DNA from: DASPWW01 sp963756745 | GTDB taxonomy: Bacteria > Actinomycetota > Thermoleophilia > Solirubrobacterales > 70-9 | Direction of reading: 5' to 3' | Assembly (NCBI GenBank): GCA_963756745.1 | Contig: CAVWOU010000009.1 | Span: 186,001-250,000, forward strand | Length of the DNA: 64,000 bases | Notes under the pieces: generated by a model | The model's input: the letters and a program-made list of their open reading frames with translations, nothing else | What the model was told of the DNA's origin: nothing | Database searches by the model: none | Program-made: the position numbers and the translations under genes | Shown here: one piece after another, positions 41,431-51,017 of the stretch | How the letters are laid out: each line of letters starts with the position of its first letter | Position numbering within the stretch: the first letter of the stretch is position 1

Positions 41431-42309
41431 TCAGTCTCCGCCGTGCGAGTAGTAGCCCTGGCCCGTCTTCTGGCCGAGGTTGCCGGCCTCGACGAGCTCC
41501 CGCATCTTCGGGTGGACATAGAAGCGATCCCCGTACGCCTCCCGCAGATGCTCCGCAACGTGCAGGGTGGTGTCGAGACCGCTCCAGTCAGCGAGATAGA
41601 ACGGGCCCATCGGCCCCGCCTTGGCGTCCGTGATCTCCTTGTCGATCTCCTCAACGGAGCGCCCGCTCTCGTCCTGGTATCGCCAGATCTCGGAGCCCGC
41701 GGCGACGAGCACCCGGTTGACGACGAACCCCGGCTCCTCGCCGCACCGGATCGGGTTCTTCCGGATCTGCATCGCGAAGTTCGCCGCGGCCTGCGCGGTC
41801 TCCTCGGACGTGAGCTCGCCGTCAACCACCTCGATCAGCCGCATCACCGAAGCCGGGATGAAGAAGTGGAAGCCGACGACTTTGTCGGGACGCGTGGTCG
41901 CGCCGCCGATCTCGGAAATCGAGAGCGAGGAGGTGTTGGAGGCGAGGATCGCGTGCCCAGGGGTCAGTGCGTCGAGCTCGCCGAACACCGACTGCTTGAT
42001 CTCCATCCGCTCGGGGACGGCCTCGATCACCAGGTCGACGTCGCCGAACCCCTCATACTCGGTCGTGCCGGTGATCCGGCCGAGCGTGCCCTCGAGTCGC
42101 TCGTCGGCCTCCTCCCGGGTCAGCTTCTCCTTCGAGACCAGGCCGTTGAGCTGGCCCTCGGTCACCTCGCGCGCCTTGTCGAGCCCAGCGTCGACGAACT
42201 TCTGCTCGACATCCTTGAGAACGACGGGCACCTCGGCGGCGGCGATCACCTGCGCGATCTCGCCGCCCATCGTGCCGGCGCCAACCACTGCGGCTTTGAA
42301 TACGAACAT
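41431..42309 (-). CDS. 3-hydroxybutyryl-CoA/3-hydroxyacyl-CoA dehydrogenase
   Basis: 292-residue NAD-dependent oxidoreductase of beta-oxidation or butyrate metabolism. Rossmann motif VVGAGTMGGEIAQVIA (8-23), SNTSSLSISEIGGATTRPDKVVGFHFFIP with the catalytic His, and a C-terminal domain ending KTGQGYYSH. It is complete in itself; the neighbouring gene adds a second C-domain and hydratase. ATG start; weak CATAGC 6 bases upstream. Confidence 0.92.
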   Translation of the reverse strand: MFVFKAAVVGAGTMGGEIAQVIAAAEVPVVLKDVEQKFVDAGLDKAREVTEGQLNGLVSKEKLTREEADERLEGTLGRITGTTEYEGFGDVDLVIEAVPERMEIKQSVFGELDALTPGHAILASNTSSLSISEIGGATTRPDKVVGFHFFIPASVMRLIEVVDGELTSEETAQAAANFAMQIRKNPIRCGEEPGFVVNRVLVAAGSEIWRYQDESGRSVEEIDKEITDAKAGPMGPFYLADWSGLDTTLHVAEHLREAYGDRFYVHPKMRELVEAGNLGQKTGQGYYSHGGD

Positions 42310-42367
42310 CAGGTGGCTATGGGATCAGGCATCTACAAAGACCTCCGGGGTTGAGGACTCGGGAAGG

Positions 42368-42829
42368 CTACCGGGACGCGCGTTCTGTGGCCTCGATCGC
42401 GAAACGATCGAGCGAGCGGCGCAGCGAACGGCGCATCTGGGGGCGGATGAAGAACACGTCGGTGATCCGGGTCAGCGGGCCGGCCTCGCGCAGCCGGTAG
42501 GTGAACCGCTGGGCGACCCGCGTGGCGGCGTCGTCGGGCCCGGCCCCGATCTCGAACGTCGTCAGGAGCTCCCCCTCGCTCTCGGGATCGGTGAAGGCGA
42601 CGCGATGCCGCCGGCGCGGATCGTGCTCGAGCACCCGCTCCTCGACGGTCCCGCGGCCGGCCGGCGTCGAGGCCCACCGCAGCGTCCCACCACGCTCGGG
42701 ATAGCCGTCCGAGGACTCGACGCGCGCGAACCCGTCGACCCACGACGGCCACCCGCTCGGCTCGAAGTAGAAGCCCCACACCTCGGCGAGCGACGCGCCG
42801 ACCCGAACCGACTCGGTGACGGCGGGCAC
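42368..42829 (-). CDS. SRPBCC (START/Bet v1-like) domain protein
   Basis: 153 residues with the START-like fold: SVRVGASLAEVWGFYFEPSGWPSWVDG at the N-terminus, beta strands with TLRWASTPAGRGTVEERVLE, and a long C-terminal helix (MRRSLRRSLDRFAIEATERA). Such proteins bind hydrophobic ligands or act as polyketide-cyclase/AHSA1-type. GTG start 2 bases after the PadR gene stop: PadR and SRPBCC are probably a regulator-target pair. Confidence 0.8.
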   Translation of the reverse strand: MPAVTESVRVGASLAEVWGFYFEPSGWPSWVDGFARVESSDGYPERGGTLRWASTPAGRGTVEERVLEHDPRRRHRVAFTDPESEGELLTTFEIGAGPDDAATRVAQRFTYRLREAGPLTRITDVFFIRPQMRRSLRRSLDRFAIEATERASR

Positions 42830-42831
42830 GG

Positions 42832-43281
42832 CTACTTCGCCCCGTAGATCTCGCGCTTGATCAGGGTGACGGAGCGGATCACGGAGTCCAGGAACGGCTC
42901 GAGCTCCTCGACGAGGCGGCGGTACTCCTTGCGACCCTCGGCCGTGATCGAGTAGTAGCGGCGCGTGCGCTTGTCGGGGTGCTCCCAGCGACCGTCGATC
43001 AGGCCCTGCGACTCCATCTCCCGCAGCAGCGGGTACATGGTGTTCGGGTTGACCGAGATCACCCCGTGGGTGATCTGCTCGATCTCCTCGATCAGGCTGT
43101 TTCCGTAGTCGGGGCCTCGCGAGATCAGGTGGAGTACCAGCAGCGGAAACATGTCGCGTCGTCGAATCTCGCCGCCGAACACGTCCGATGGGCGACCGCC
43201 GCGCCTGCGCTCGCGGGACTCCGTCGTGCGGGTCGTCTCCGCGACCGCCTCCGCCACCGGCTTGCCCCGCTTCCGCGCCAT
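42832..43281 (-). CDS. PadR-family transcriptional regulator
   Basis: 149 residues. Seen: DMFPLLVLHLISRGPDYGNSLIEEI, the PadR winged-helix, then GVISVNPNTMYPLLREMESQGLIDGRWE (wing) and a coiled-coil dimerisation helix (EGRKEYRRLVEELEPFLDSV). A basic N-terminal tail (residues 2-40) is unusual. ATG is preferred over the upstream GTG because TATAGT (43292-43297, minus strand) would place the transcript start only a few bases upstream. Target effector unknown. Confidence 0.88.
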   Translation of the reverse strand: MARKRGKPVAEAVAETTRTTESRERRRGGRPSDVFGGEIRRRDMFPLLVLHLISRGPDYGNSLIEEIEQITHGVISVNPNTMYPLLREMESQGLIDGRWEHPDKRTRRYYSITAEGRKEYRRLVEELEPFLDSVIRSVTLIKREIYGAK

Positions 43282-43391
43282 CCGCGCGACGACTATAGGC
43301 AGCGCGCCGTAGCGTGACCAACCGCACGCACGTGCGGGGTGCAACGAGCGTAAGGTTTGGACACCGGAACGGACTACAGGAGGAGACGGCG

Positions 43392-43649
43392 ATGGGGAAC
43401 ATGGACGCCACGCAGCGCACCCAGACGGAGCGCGCGGAACTGGGTGATGCGTCGAGCCAGCGGATGCTTAGGGCGCGCTCGAACAGAGGGCCGCTGATCT
43501 ACACGCTGCTGGCGCTGCCGCTCCTCGGAGTGCTGATCTACGCCGTCGTCGCGGGGATCGACGAGGTGTGGCAGGCGCTCGTGCTCGGCGTGATCGTGCT
43601 GACGACGATCGGCCTGATGATCGCCGTCGACCCGAACCGCCGCGGCTAG
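43392..43649 (+). CDS. Small two-helix membrane protein (85 aa)
   Basis: A hydrophilic N-terminus (~40 residues, acidic then basic) is followed by two hydrophobic helices (GPLIYTLLALPLLGVLIYAVVA region and VLGVIVLTTIGLMIAV). ATG with GGAGGAGA 5 bases upstream. No family recognised. Eight bases before the glutaredoxin-like gene. Confidence 0.65.
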   Translation: MGNMDATQRTQTERAELGDASSQRMLRARSNRGPLIYTLLALPLLGVLIYAVVAGIDEVWQALVLGVIVLTTIGLMIAVDPNRRG

Positions 43650-43657
43650 CTCCGGAA

Positions 43658-43932
43658 GTGGCACTGAAGCTCCACCGCTGCCCGAACATGTGGCTAAAGA
43701 TCGACTCGCATGCATGCTGGCGCGTGCAGTCGGCTCTCGACGACGCGGGCATCGATTACGAGGTCGTGAAGGAGCCGGCGCGCCGCAGCAAGCGCGTCGA
43801 GATCGAGCAGCAGACCGGGCAGAGGCTCCTCCCGGTGATCGTGTTCGAAGACGGCTCGTACTATCGCGACGAGTCGGAGGCGATGGCCGAACGGATCCGC
43901 GCCGGGAAGCTGGGTCCGCAGCTCGCCGGCGG

Positions 43933-43936
<4 letters not shown>
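43658..43936 (+). CDS. Glutaredoxin/GST N-domain-like protein (92 aa)
   Basis: Thioredoxin-fold single domain: LKLHRCPNMWLKIDSHACWR with a lone Cys at the second site, VVKEPARRSKRVEIEQQTGQRLLPVIVFEDGSYYRDE carrying the cis-Pro and a TVP-like substrate loop variant (LLPVIV). Resembles GST N-terminal or glutaredoxin-like proteins; redox partner unknown. GTG start; 4-base convergent overlap with the acyl-CoA dehydrogenase stop. Confidence 0.75.
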
Positions 43937-45153
<1,217 letters not shown>

Positions 45154-45189
45154 TGCTCTTGGAACCCCCTTCTCGGGTTTGGGGCCGAT

Positions 45190-45203
45190 TGACTGGTCAG
45201 TCA
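45190..45203. promoter_or_regulatory. TetR-type operator upstream of acyl-CoA dehydrogenase
   Basis: TGACTG-GT-CAGTCA: perfect 6-bp arms, the classic shape of a TetR-family operator, 37 bases before the acyl-CoA dehydrogenase start and between two divergent genes. No TetR gene is in the window. Confidence 0.6.
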
Positions 45204-45254
45204 GCCAGGCGGACGGGTCCAAGCATACCGCTTCCGGGAGCGGCCCCACGGGTC

Positions 45255-45260
45255 TAACCT
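45255..45260 (+). promoter_or_regulatory. -10 hexamer of leaderless 45267 gene
   Basis: TAACCT, 6 bases, GTG start; no Shine-Dalgarno. Confidence 0.5.
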
Positions 45261-45266
45261 AGCCCT

Positions 45267-45725
45267 GTGTTGATCGCGCTGAGCACGGGCGACGTCTTCC
45301 TGATCCTCGTGATCGCGGCCGTACCCTTCGCGCTGCTCAGCTTCCTCGGCGCGCGGCACGCGCTGGGGCAGATCGGCAAGGGTCAGTTCGCGATCGAGCA
45401 GGAGCTTCCCCAGAAGAGCGGTGGCGGGGGCCCGCCCCCGGCTTCGGGCGAGGCGCGCGAGGAGGAGGTGCGACAGATGCTGGAGGCGAAGGCGTACCGC
45501 CAGCGCGAGCGCGGAGAGGAGCCGCTCGACGTCGAGGCCGAGCTCGGCAGGCTGCTCGACGAGCGGACCGGCGGGTCGCTCGCCGGGGACTCGGACCTGC
45601 GCGAGGAGGTGCGCCAGCTCGTCGTGGCGCGGAACGAGCGCCGCGCCCGCAAGGGAAAGGAGCCGCTCGACGTCGACGCCGAGGTGGAGAGGCAGCTCCG
45701 CGAGCTCGAGAACCTCGGGCAGTGA
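45267..45725 (+). CDS. Single-TM protein with duplicated 35-residue motif (152 aa)
   Basis: One N-terminal transmembrane helix (~8-28), a glycine/proline linker, then two similar ~36-residue motifs (REEEVRQMLEAKAYRQRERG with EEPLDVEAEL, and LREEVRQLVVARNERRARKG with KEPLDVDAEV). The motif resembles short C-terminal (SHOCT-like) oligomerisation motifs but is not confidently assigned. Cytoplasmic face likely. Leaderless-type start; divergent from the acyl-CoA dehydrogenase. Confidence 0.65.
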   Translation: MLIALSTGDVFLILVIAAVPFALLSFLGARHALGQIGKGQFAIEQELPQKSGGGGPPPASGEAREEEVRQMLEAKAYRQRERGEEPLDVEAELGRLLDERTGGSLAGDSDLREEVRQLVVARNERRARKGKEPLDVDAEVERQLRELENLGQ

Positions 45726-45791
45726 GCGCGAGGCTCAAATCAGGATCCCGCCCTGGGCGGGGAAGTTGATGCTGGGCCGAGCGCGAAACCG

Positions 45792-46178
45792 GTGGCAGTG
45801 AGCCGCGGCGTTCCGATATACCTCCATCTCGACGTGAGCCCCGAGCCCGACATCGAGGAGATCGTCGTCGAGGTCGACGACCTTCTCGTCCGACCCGGCA
45901 CCTACTTCAACCCCCAGACGGAGGTCGTGGTGATCGTCGACGACTCGACCTCGCTCGACCAGGGCGTGTTCAACATGGAGGCCTACGAGGGCGCCGAGTG
46001 GGTCCGCGTCAGCGACGATGTCCCGGTCGACGAGGAGGCCCGCGACGAGCTGCTCGAGAGCTTCCAGACCCACTACCATCCCGGCGCCCGCGGCTCGGTC
46101 TCCGAGACCGCCCTCGAGCAGGGCGACGACGAGGAGGACGACGGCGAGGCGGGGCAGGATCCGGGACGCGAGGACTGA
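45792..46178 (+). CDS. Hypothetical acidic protein (128 aa)
   Basis: N-terminal beta/alpha segment (PIYLHLDVSPEPDIEEIVVEV, VVVIVDDSTSLDQGVFNMEAY) and a very acidic disordered tail (GDDEEDDGEAG). GTG 45792 or 45798 could be the start. No family recognised. 6 bases before the cupin gene, so co-transcribed. A CCCGCCC-T-GGGCGGG palindrome (45751-45765) precedes it. Confidence 0.6.
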   Translation: MAVSRGVPIYLHLDVSPEPDIEEIVVEVDDLLVRPGTYFNPQTEVVVIVDDSTSLDQGVFNMEAYEGAEWVRVSDDVPVDEEARDELLESFQTHYHPGARGSVSETALEQGDDEEDDGEAGQDPGRED

Positions 46179-46184
46179 GGACCG

Positions 46185-46586
46185 ATGGCTGGGAGCGACA
46201 CCTACACCGTGGTGAGGCGTGAGGAGTGCGACGACTTCATGGCCCAGTACCCGGGCTACGGGGAGATGCGTTCGTTCACGGAGGCGATGGGCGCCGACCA
46301 GGTCGGATTCAGCTGGCGCTCGATGCCCGAGAAGACCGGCGGTAAGGGCAGCTACGGCCACCACCACAGCGCCCAGGAGGAGGTCTACTTCGTGATCTCC
46401 GGCACCGTGCAGTTCAAGCTCGACGACGACGTGATCGACGTCGGACCAGGGACGGCGATCCGGGTGGGCCCCGAGGTCGTGCGCTCGGTGTGGAACGACG
46501 GTCCCGGCGACGCGCAGCTGGTGATCTTCTCCCAGGTGGGGAGCGATCCCGCCGTTCAGGTCGAGGACTTCTGGCCGGTCGACTAG
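46185..46586 (+). CDS. Cupin-domain protein
   Basis: 133-residue small cupin. Motif 1 GSYGHHHSAQEEVYFVISG carries three His and Glu typical of the metal site; motif 2 region is PGTAIRVGPEVVRSVWNDGP with only a partial set (no obvious second His), so metal binding may be three-coordinate. Enzyme or binding role unknown. ATG preceded by GAGGA. Confidence 0.85.
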   Translation: MAGSDTYTVVRREECDDFMAQYPGYGEMRSFTEAMGADQVGFSWRSMPEKTGGKGSYGHHHSAQEEVYFVISGTVQFKLDDDVIDVGPGTAIRVGPEVVRSVWNDGPGDAQLVIFSQVGSDPAVQVEDFWPVD

Positions 46587-46593
46587 GTCCCGG

Positions 46594-47577
46594 CTAACCC
46601 TCCGCGATCACGAAGCCCAGGAAGACGGCGTACAGCGCGCCCCACGCGAGGATTGCCGGGGCGTTGAACCGGCCGCGGAGCCGCAGCGCCCAGTAGGCGA
46701 CGATTCCCCCGGCGAGGCCGAGGACGATCGACAGCACGGCGAAGCGGCCGAGGTCCCAGTCGGTGAACGCGAGCCCGATCGCGATCGGGATCATCGACTG
46801 GAAGACCATCGCCCCGGTGATGTTGCCCAGCGCCAGGGCGTCCTTGCCGTCGCGCACCCAGAAGAAGCTGTTCGCCTTCTCCGGCAGCTCGGTCGCGAGC
46901 GGCGCGAGGACCAGCGAGAGCACCAGCACCTCGAGCCCGATCTCCTCCGCGACCGCCGTCACCTCCTCGACAAAGAGGTGGGCGCCCCCGATCATCGCCA
47001 CCAGGCCGATCACGAACTGGGTCACGATCGCCCGCATCGTCGGATCCTCGCCGCGTGTCCGCGAGATGAGCAGCGAACCGAGGGTCTCCTCCGGCTGCAG
47101 CTCGCCTCCGCCCGCGAGCGTTCTCTGCACGTAGACCGCGTACGCGAGCACGAGCGCCACCGCGGCGACGATCCGCAGGCCGAGCGGGAGCCCGATGCCG
47201 AGCAGGAGCGCGATCGCGAAGAACACCAGGAAGACGGTCAGATCGCGATCGAGGGTCGGCACGTGGGCCCTCAGGTGTCGACCCTGCGGCCGGCGGTTGC
47301 GGTAGCCGAGCGCTGCGAGGCCCACCAGCATCATCGCGATCGTGGCGAGCAGGAATGGCGCGCCGACGATCGCGCCGATCGCGACCTCCTCCGAGCCCTC
47401 CGCGCCGCCGATCACCGCGACGATCGGGATGAAGCTCTCCGGCATCGCCGTTCCCACGGCCGCCAGCAGGCTGCCCACCGCGCCTTCCCCGACCTCGAGC
47501 CGGCGCCCGAGCCACTCGACCGCGTTCGTGAACAGCAGCGCGCCCGCCAGGATCACGGCGAAGCTCGCCGCCAGCAA
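46594..47577 (-). CDS. Sodium/calcium exchanger-family membrane protein
   Basis: 327-residue membrane protein with about ten helices. Two alpha-repeats carry the ion-site motifs: GTAMPESFIPIVAVIGG (42-58) and LAPLATELPEKANSF. These match the CaCA superfamily Na+/Ca2+ exchangers. A polar loop (GGGELQPEETLG) separates the halves. TTG start is the only canonical choice near the first helix. The next gene upstream encodes a second CaCA-type exchanger, so the pair may cover Ca2+ or other cation homeostasis. Confidence 0.85.
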   Translation of the reverse strand: MLAASFAVILAGALLFTNAVEWLGRRLEVGEGAVGSLLAAVGTAMPESFIPIVAVIGGAEGSEEVAIGAIVGAPFLLATIAMMLVGLAALGYRNRRPQGRHLRAHVPTLDRDLTVFLVFFAIALLLGIGLPLGLRIVAAVALVLAYAVYVQRTLAGGGELQPEETLGSLLISRTRGEDPTMRAIVTQFVIGLVAMIGGAHLFVEEVTAVAEEIGLEVLVLSLVLAPLATELPEKANSFFWVRDGKDALALGNITGAMVFQSMIPIAIGLAFTDWDLGRFAVLSIVLGLAGGIVAYWALRLRGRFNAPAILAWGALYAVFLGFVIAEG

Positions 47578-47612
47578 GGAAGACGTCGCCGATCAAGGTA
47601 TCCGGAAATTCA

Positions 47613-48746
47613 TTACGCGAACCCGAAGGCCAGCGCGAGGATCACATACACCGCGAGTAGCTGGACGCCCTCGAACCATGTCGACTCGCCCTCGCTGGTC
47701 ACGTAGTTCGCGATCAGCACCGCGATCAGGATCGCGCCGAGCTCGAACCCGTTGAACACCAGCGGCATCGGGCTCGGGCCGAGCACGAACGACACGAGAA
47801 CCAGGATCGGCGCCACGAACAGCGCGATCTGCGCGCTCGACCCGACCGCGATGTTGACCGCGAGGTCCATCTTGTTCTTGAACGCGACCAGGATCGCGAC
47901 CCAATGCTCGGCGGCGTTGCCGACGATCGCGACGACGATCACCCCGACGAAGAACTCGCTGATCCCGATCGACTCCGACGCCTCGCTGATCGACCCGACG
48001 AGCACCTCGGACATCAGCCCCACCGCGGCGCCCGCGATCGCGAGCATGATCACCGAGCGGCGCACGCTCCACCCCATCGTGTCCTCCTCTTCTCCCTCGT
48101 AGTGGGGATTGAAGAGATCGCGATGGGTGCTAAGCGAGAAGAACAGCCCGATCACGTAGGTCGCGATCAGCACGATCGAAGTGAGCGCGGAGAGCGTCTC
48201 GATCGTCGAGCCGTACTCCACCCGCTCGGCCGACACCGACGGCAGGCCCTTGCCCTCGACGAGCTCGAAGATCGCCGGCATCATCAGCGCCGCGACGGCG
48301 AGGAACAGCATCGCCGACTGCACCTGCGCCGCGGTGCGGTCGAAGTACTGCCGGTCGCGACGCAGCCCACCGACAAGCATCGCGCCGCCGAGCACGAGCA
48401 GGATGTTGCCGAGGATCGATCCGACCAGCGACGCCTTGACCACCTCCTGGAGCCCCTCGCTGAGGGCGAACAGGGCGATGATCAGCTCCGGCGCGTTGCC
48501 GAACGTGACGTTCAGCAGCCCCCCGATCCCCGGCCCGGAGCGAGCGGCGAGCTCCTCGGTCGCGAGCCCCATGAGCGCCGCGGTGGGGATGATCCCGAGC
48601 GCGGCGACGGAGAAGATCAGCGCCGCCGAGGCGTGGGCGAGCTCGAGCGCGACCGCCGCCGGGATGAACGGCACGAGCAGGTACGGCCACCCCTGCGCGC
48701 TGGTCAGGAACTCCCTCGCCGATGTCTCTCGGGCGCTCACGAGCAC
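47613..48746 (-). CDS. Calcium/proton exchanger (CAX/Vcx-like)
   Basis: 377-residue cation/H+ antiporter. Seen: alpha-repeat 1 LNVTFGNAPELIIALFAL and alpha-repeat 2 VGVIVVAIVGNAAEHWVAI with the acid residues of the transport site, an acidic loop HYEGEEEDTM and about eleven hydrophobic helices. Exports Ca2+ in exchange for H+ (family knowledge). GTG start with TAAATA 7 bases upstream, divergent from the aldo/keto reductase in a 24-base gap. Confidence 0.9.
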   Translation of the reverse strand: MLVSARETSAREFLTSAQGWPYLLVPFIPAAVALELAHASAALIFSVAALGIIPTAALMGLATEELAARSGPGIGGLLNVTFGNAPELIIALFALSEGLQEVVKASLVGSILGNILLVLGGAMLVGGLRRDRQYFDRTAAQVQSAMLFLAVAALMMPAIFELVEGKGLPSVSAERVEYGSTIETLSALTSIVLIATYVIGLFFSLSTHRDLFNPHYEGEEEDTMGWSVRRSVIMLAIAGAAVGLMSEVLVGSISEASESIGISEFFVGVIVVAIVGNAAEHWVAILVAFKNKMDLAVNIAVGSSAQIALFVAPILVLVSFVLGPSPMPLVFNGFELGAILIAVLIANYVTSEGESTWFEGVQLLAVYVILALAFGFA

Positions 48747-48757
48747 CGCAGCCTATT

Positions 48758-48763
48758 TAGACT
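48758..48763 (+). promoter_or_regulatory. -10 hexamer of leaderless aldo/keto reductase
   Basis: TAGACT, 7 bases, GTG start. The opposite strand of the same gap offers TAAATA for the antiporter, so the 24-base gap may serve both. Confidence 0.5.
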
Positions 48764-48770
48764 GACTCGC

Positions 48771-49757
48771 GTGCGGACACGGCGCTTCGGGAACACCGAC
48801 CTCGAGGCCTCGGAGATCGGGTTCGGGACCTGGGCTCTCGGGTCGAGCTGGTGGGGCGAGGTCACCGACGACGACGGCGAGCGGCTGCTGCTGCGCGCGC
48901 TCGAGCTCGGGATCACGTTCTTCGACACCGGGGACGCGTACGGCCGCGGCGCCAACGAGAAGCTCGTCGGGCGGGTGCTCGGCCCGCGCCGCGACGAGGT
49001 CCAGCTGGCGACCAAGTTCGGCTACGAGCTCGGCGCCGGGCGTCGCGAGCACTCGGAGGGCGAGCGACCGCAGCGCTGGGATGCGCCGTTTGTCCGCGAG
49101 GCGCTCGAGGCGAGCCTGCGCCGGCTCGGGACCGACCGGGTCGACCTCTACCAGCTCCACAACCCGCGGATGGAGGCGATCGAGCGCGACGAGACGTTCG
49201 CGGCGCTCGAGGACCTCAAGGCCGAGGGCAAGGTGCGCCACTACGGCGTCGCCCTCGGCCCAGCGATCGGATGGCGCGACGAGGGGCTGCGCGCGCTCGA
49301 GACGCGCGCGATCGCGTCGGTCCAGACCGTCTACAACCTGCTCGAGCAGGAGCCGGGGCGGGACCTGATCGAGGCCGCGGAGCGCGCCGGCGCCGGCGTG
49401 ATGGCGCGGGTGCCGACATCGAGCGGCCTGCTTGACGACACCCTCACTCCCGAGACCACTTTCCCCGAGGGCGACCACCGGCGCCACCGCCCACGCGAGT
49501 GGCTGGTCGAAGGGCTCGAGAAGATCGAGCGAATTCGCTTCCTGTGTGACGGCGGGGCCGGACGCACGATGCCCCAGGCCGCTCTGCGGTTCATCCTCGA
49601 CAGCGGCGCGACGACCGTGATCCCCACGATCACCAGCGACGCCGAGCTCGCCGAGTACGCGGGCGCGGCGGACGTCCCGGAGCTGAGCGCCGGCGAGCTC
49701 GCGCGGGTCACCGAGCTGTTCGAGCGCAACTTCGACGTCGAGCCGATCAGGGCGTAG
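48771..49757 (+). CDS. Aldo/keto reductase
   Basis: 328-residue NADPH-dependent TIM-barrel reductase. Catalytic tetrad visible: Asp and Tyr in FFDTGDAYGRGANEK, Lys in LATKFGY, His in YQLHNPRM. C-terminal cofactor region FILDSGATTVIPTITSDAELAEYAGA. The substrate is unknown. GTG start at a leaderless-type promoter; transcription ends at the hairpin 49769-49799. Confidence 0.9.
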   Translation: MRTRRFGNTDLEASEIGFGTWALGSSWWGEVTDDDGERLLLRALELGITFFDTGDAYGRGANEKLVGRVLGPRRDEVQLATKFGYELGAGRREHSEGERPQRWDAPFVREALEASLRRLGTDRVDLYQLHNPRMEAIERDETFAALEDLKAEGKVRHYGVALGPAIGWRDEGLRALETRAIASVQTVYNLLEQEPGRDLIEAAERAGAGVMARVPTSSGLLDDTLTPETTFPEGDHRRHRPREWLVEGLEKIERIRFLCDGGAGRTMPQAALRFILDSGATTVIPTITSDAELAEYAGAADVPELSAGELARVTELFERNFDVEPIRA

Positions 49758-49768
49758 GCGCCCACAGA

Positions 49769-49799
49769 GCGACGGGCTCCCGGCACGGGAGCCCGTCGC
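49769..49799. terminator. Perfect 14-bp hairpin between convergent genes
   Basis: GCGACGGGCTCCCG, GCA, exact complement. It sits 12 bases after the aldo/keto reductase stop and 21 before the lipoprotein stop, so it probably serves both. Confidence 0.8.
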
Positions 49800-49819
49800 G
49801 CGATCGCTGTCTCAGCCGG

Positions 49820-50935
49820 CTACTGGGCGAGGCAGTCGTTGAGCTCCTGCTGTGAGGTGGCGTTCTGGAGGCACTTGGTCAGCGCATCGGCCGACCCTCC
49901 ACCTCCACCTCCGCCGGCGCCGGGGAGTTGCGGAACGCTGCCGCCGCCGCCGAGCGAGCCGCCCTCGAGCGACCCGCCGCCGAGGCCGCCGAGGCCGCCG
50001 CTCAGCCCGCTCTCGAGCGTGCCGGGCGGGAGCCCGATCTCCGACTCGAGATCGCTGAACGACCGCGCGTCGCTCGGCGCCTCGATCGTCTGCTCCTCGT
50101 TGACCTCGCTGAACGTGAGCGAGAAGTCGACGTCGGCGCTGGTGACACCCGAGTCGCCCTCGGGCGGCGTGATGCCGAGGTTGAGAGTGAGGCGGCGCAG
50201 GATCTTGTCCTCGGCGCCCGTGTACACGTCGATGCTCGCCTCGTCGACAGCGTCCTCGAGCTGCTGGAGCGCATCAGGCGGGAGCTGGGGCGCGGCGCCG
50301 GCGCCCGTCTGCTCGATGGCCGACTGGAGGTCCTCCACGATCGCGGGGATGTCCGCGTCGGCGTGGATGTGGATCGTGTCGGTGCCCTCGACGTCCTCGT
50401 TGCCCTCGTTTGTCGGCTCGGTCACCCAGCTCGACGGGTCGATCCCGAGCCGCTCGAGGACCGCGGAGGAATCCTGGCTCTGCTGCTCGGAGGACTGCGC
50501 CGCGGCCTGCTCCGAGAGCTGCTTGATCTGGTCGAAGAACTGCTGCGGCACCTCGTAGGTGTTGTCCTGGTAGCTGACGAACGCCTGGTCCGAGGTCGCG
50601 ATCAAACCGCCCTCGAAGTCGATGCTCTCGCCACCGCCCTCGCCCGTGAGGCTCGCCGTGAGGTCGAACTGGGGAAACTCGCCCGTGGCGTCTTCATCGC
50701 CCTGGAACGGCCCCCCGAGCGAGGCGTCGAAGCTTCCTCCCTCGTCGCCCTCCGCCGAGACGCCGAGCGAGAGATCGAACACTCCGCTGTTGATCGCCTG
50801 GTCGTTGGAGAAGGTCTCGTCCAGCACCTGCTGGGGATCTTCATCACCGCCCTCGTCGTCCCCGCCGCAGCCGGCCACCAGGCCGGCCCCGAGCAATGCG
50901 ACAACGACAAGCGAAAGCAGTCTCGTGGGAATCAA
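49820..50935 (-). CDS. Secreted lipoprotein, function unknown
   Basis: 371 residues. Lipobox LVAGCGG with the modified Cys at 23. Acidic mature part with repeated SLGV/SLTGEG beta-like segments, a Gln-rich linker, IHIHADADIPAIVEDL and a Gly/Ser-rich tail with two Cys (TKCLQNATSQQELNDCLAQ). The layout recalls LppX/LprG-type lipoproteins of actinobacteria (inference only). TTG start has GGGAGGG 6 bases upstream. Confidence 0.75.
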   Translation of the reverse strand: MIPTRLLSLVVVALLGAGLVAGCGGDDEGGDEDPQQVLDETFSNDQAINSGVFDLSLGVSAEGDEGGSFDASLGGPFQGDEDATGEFPQFDLTASLTGEGGGESIDFEGGLIATSDQAFVSYQDNTYEVPQQFFDQIKQLSEQAAAQSSEQQSQDSSAVLERLGIDPSSWVTEPTNEGNEDVEGTDTIHIHADADIPAIVEDLQSAIEQTGAGAAPQLPPDALQQLEDAVDEASIDVYTGAEDKILRRLTLNLGITPPEGDSGVTSADVDFSLTFSEVNEEQTIEAPSDARSFSDLESEIGLPPGTLESGLSGGLGGLGGGSLEGGSLGGGGSVPQLPGAGGGGGGGSADALTKCLQNATSQQELNDCLAQ

Positions 50936-51005
50936 GGTCGTCCCTCCCGGGCTCGCAAACTAGGGCGGCGCAGAATAACAACCGCTGATAAAGGCCCCGG
51001 GCTTC

Positions 51006-51011
51006 TAAGAT
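51006..51011 (+). promoter_or_regulatory. -10 hexamer of leaderless 51018 gene
   Basis: TAAGAT, CGCCCC, ATG; identical over 15 bases to the tilS start region. Confidence 0.6.
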
Positions 51012-51017
51012 CGCCCC

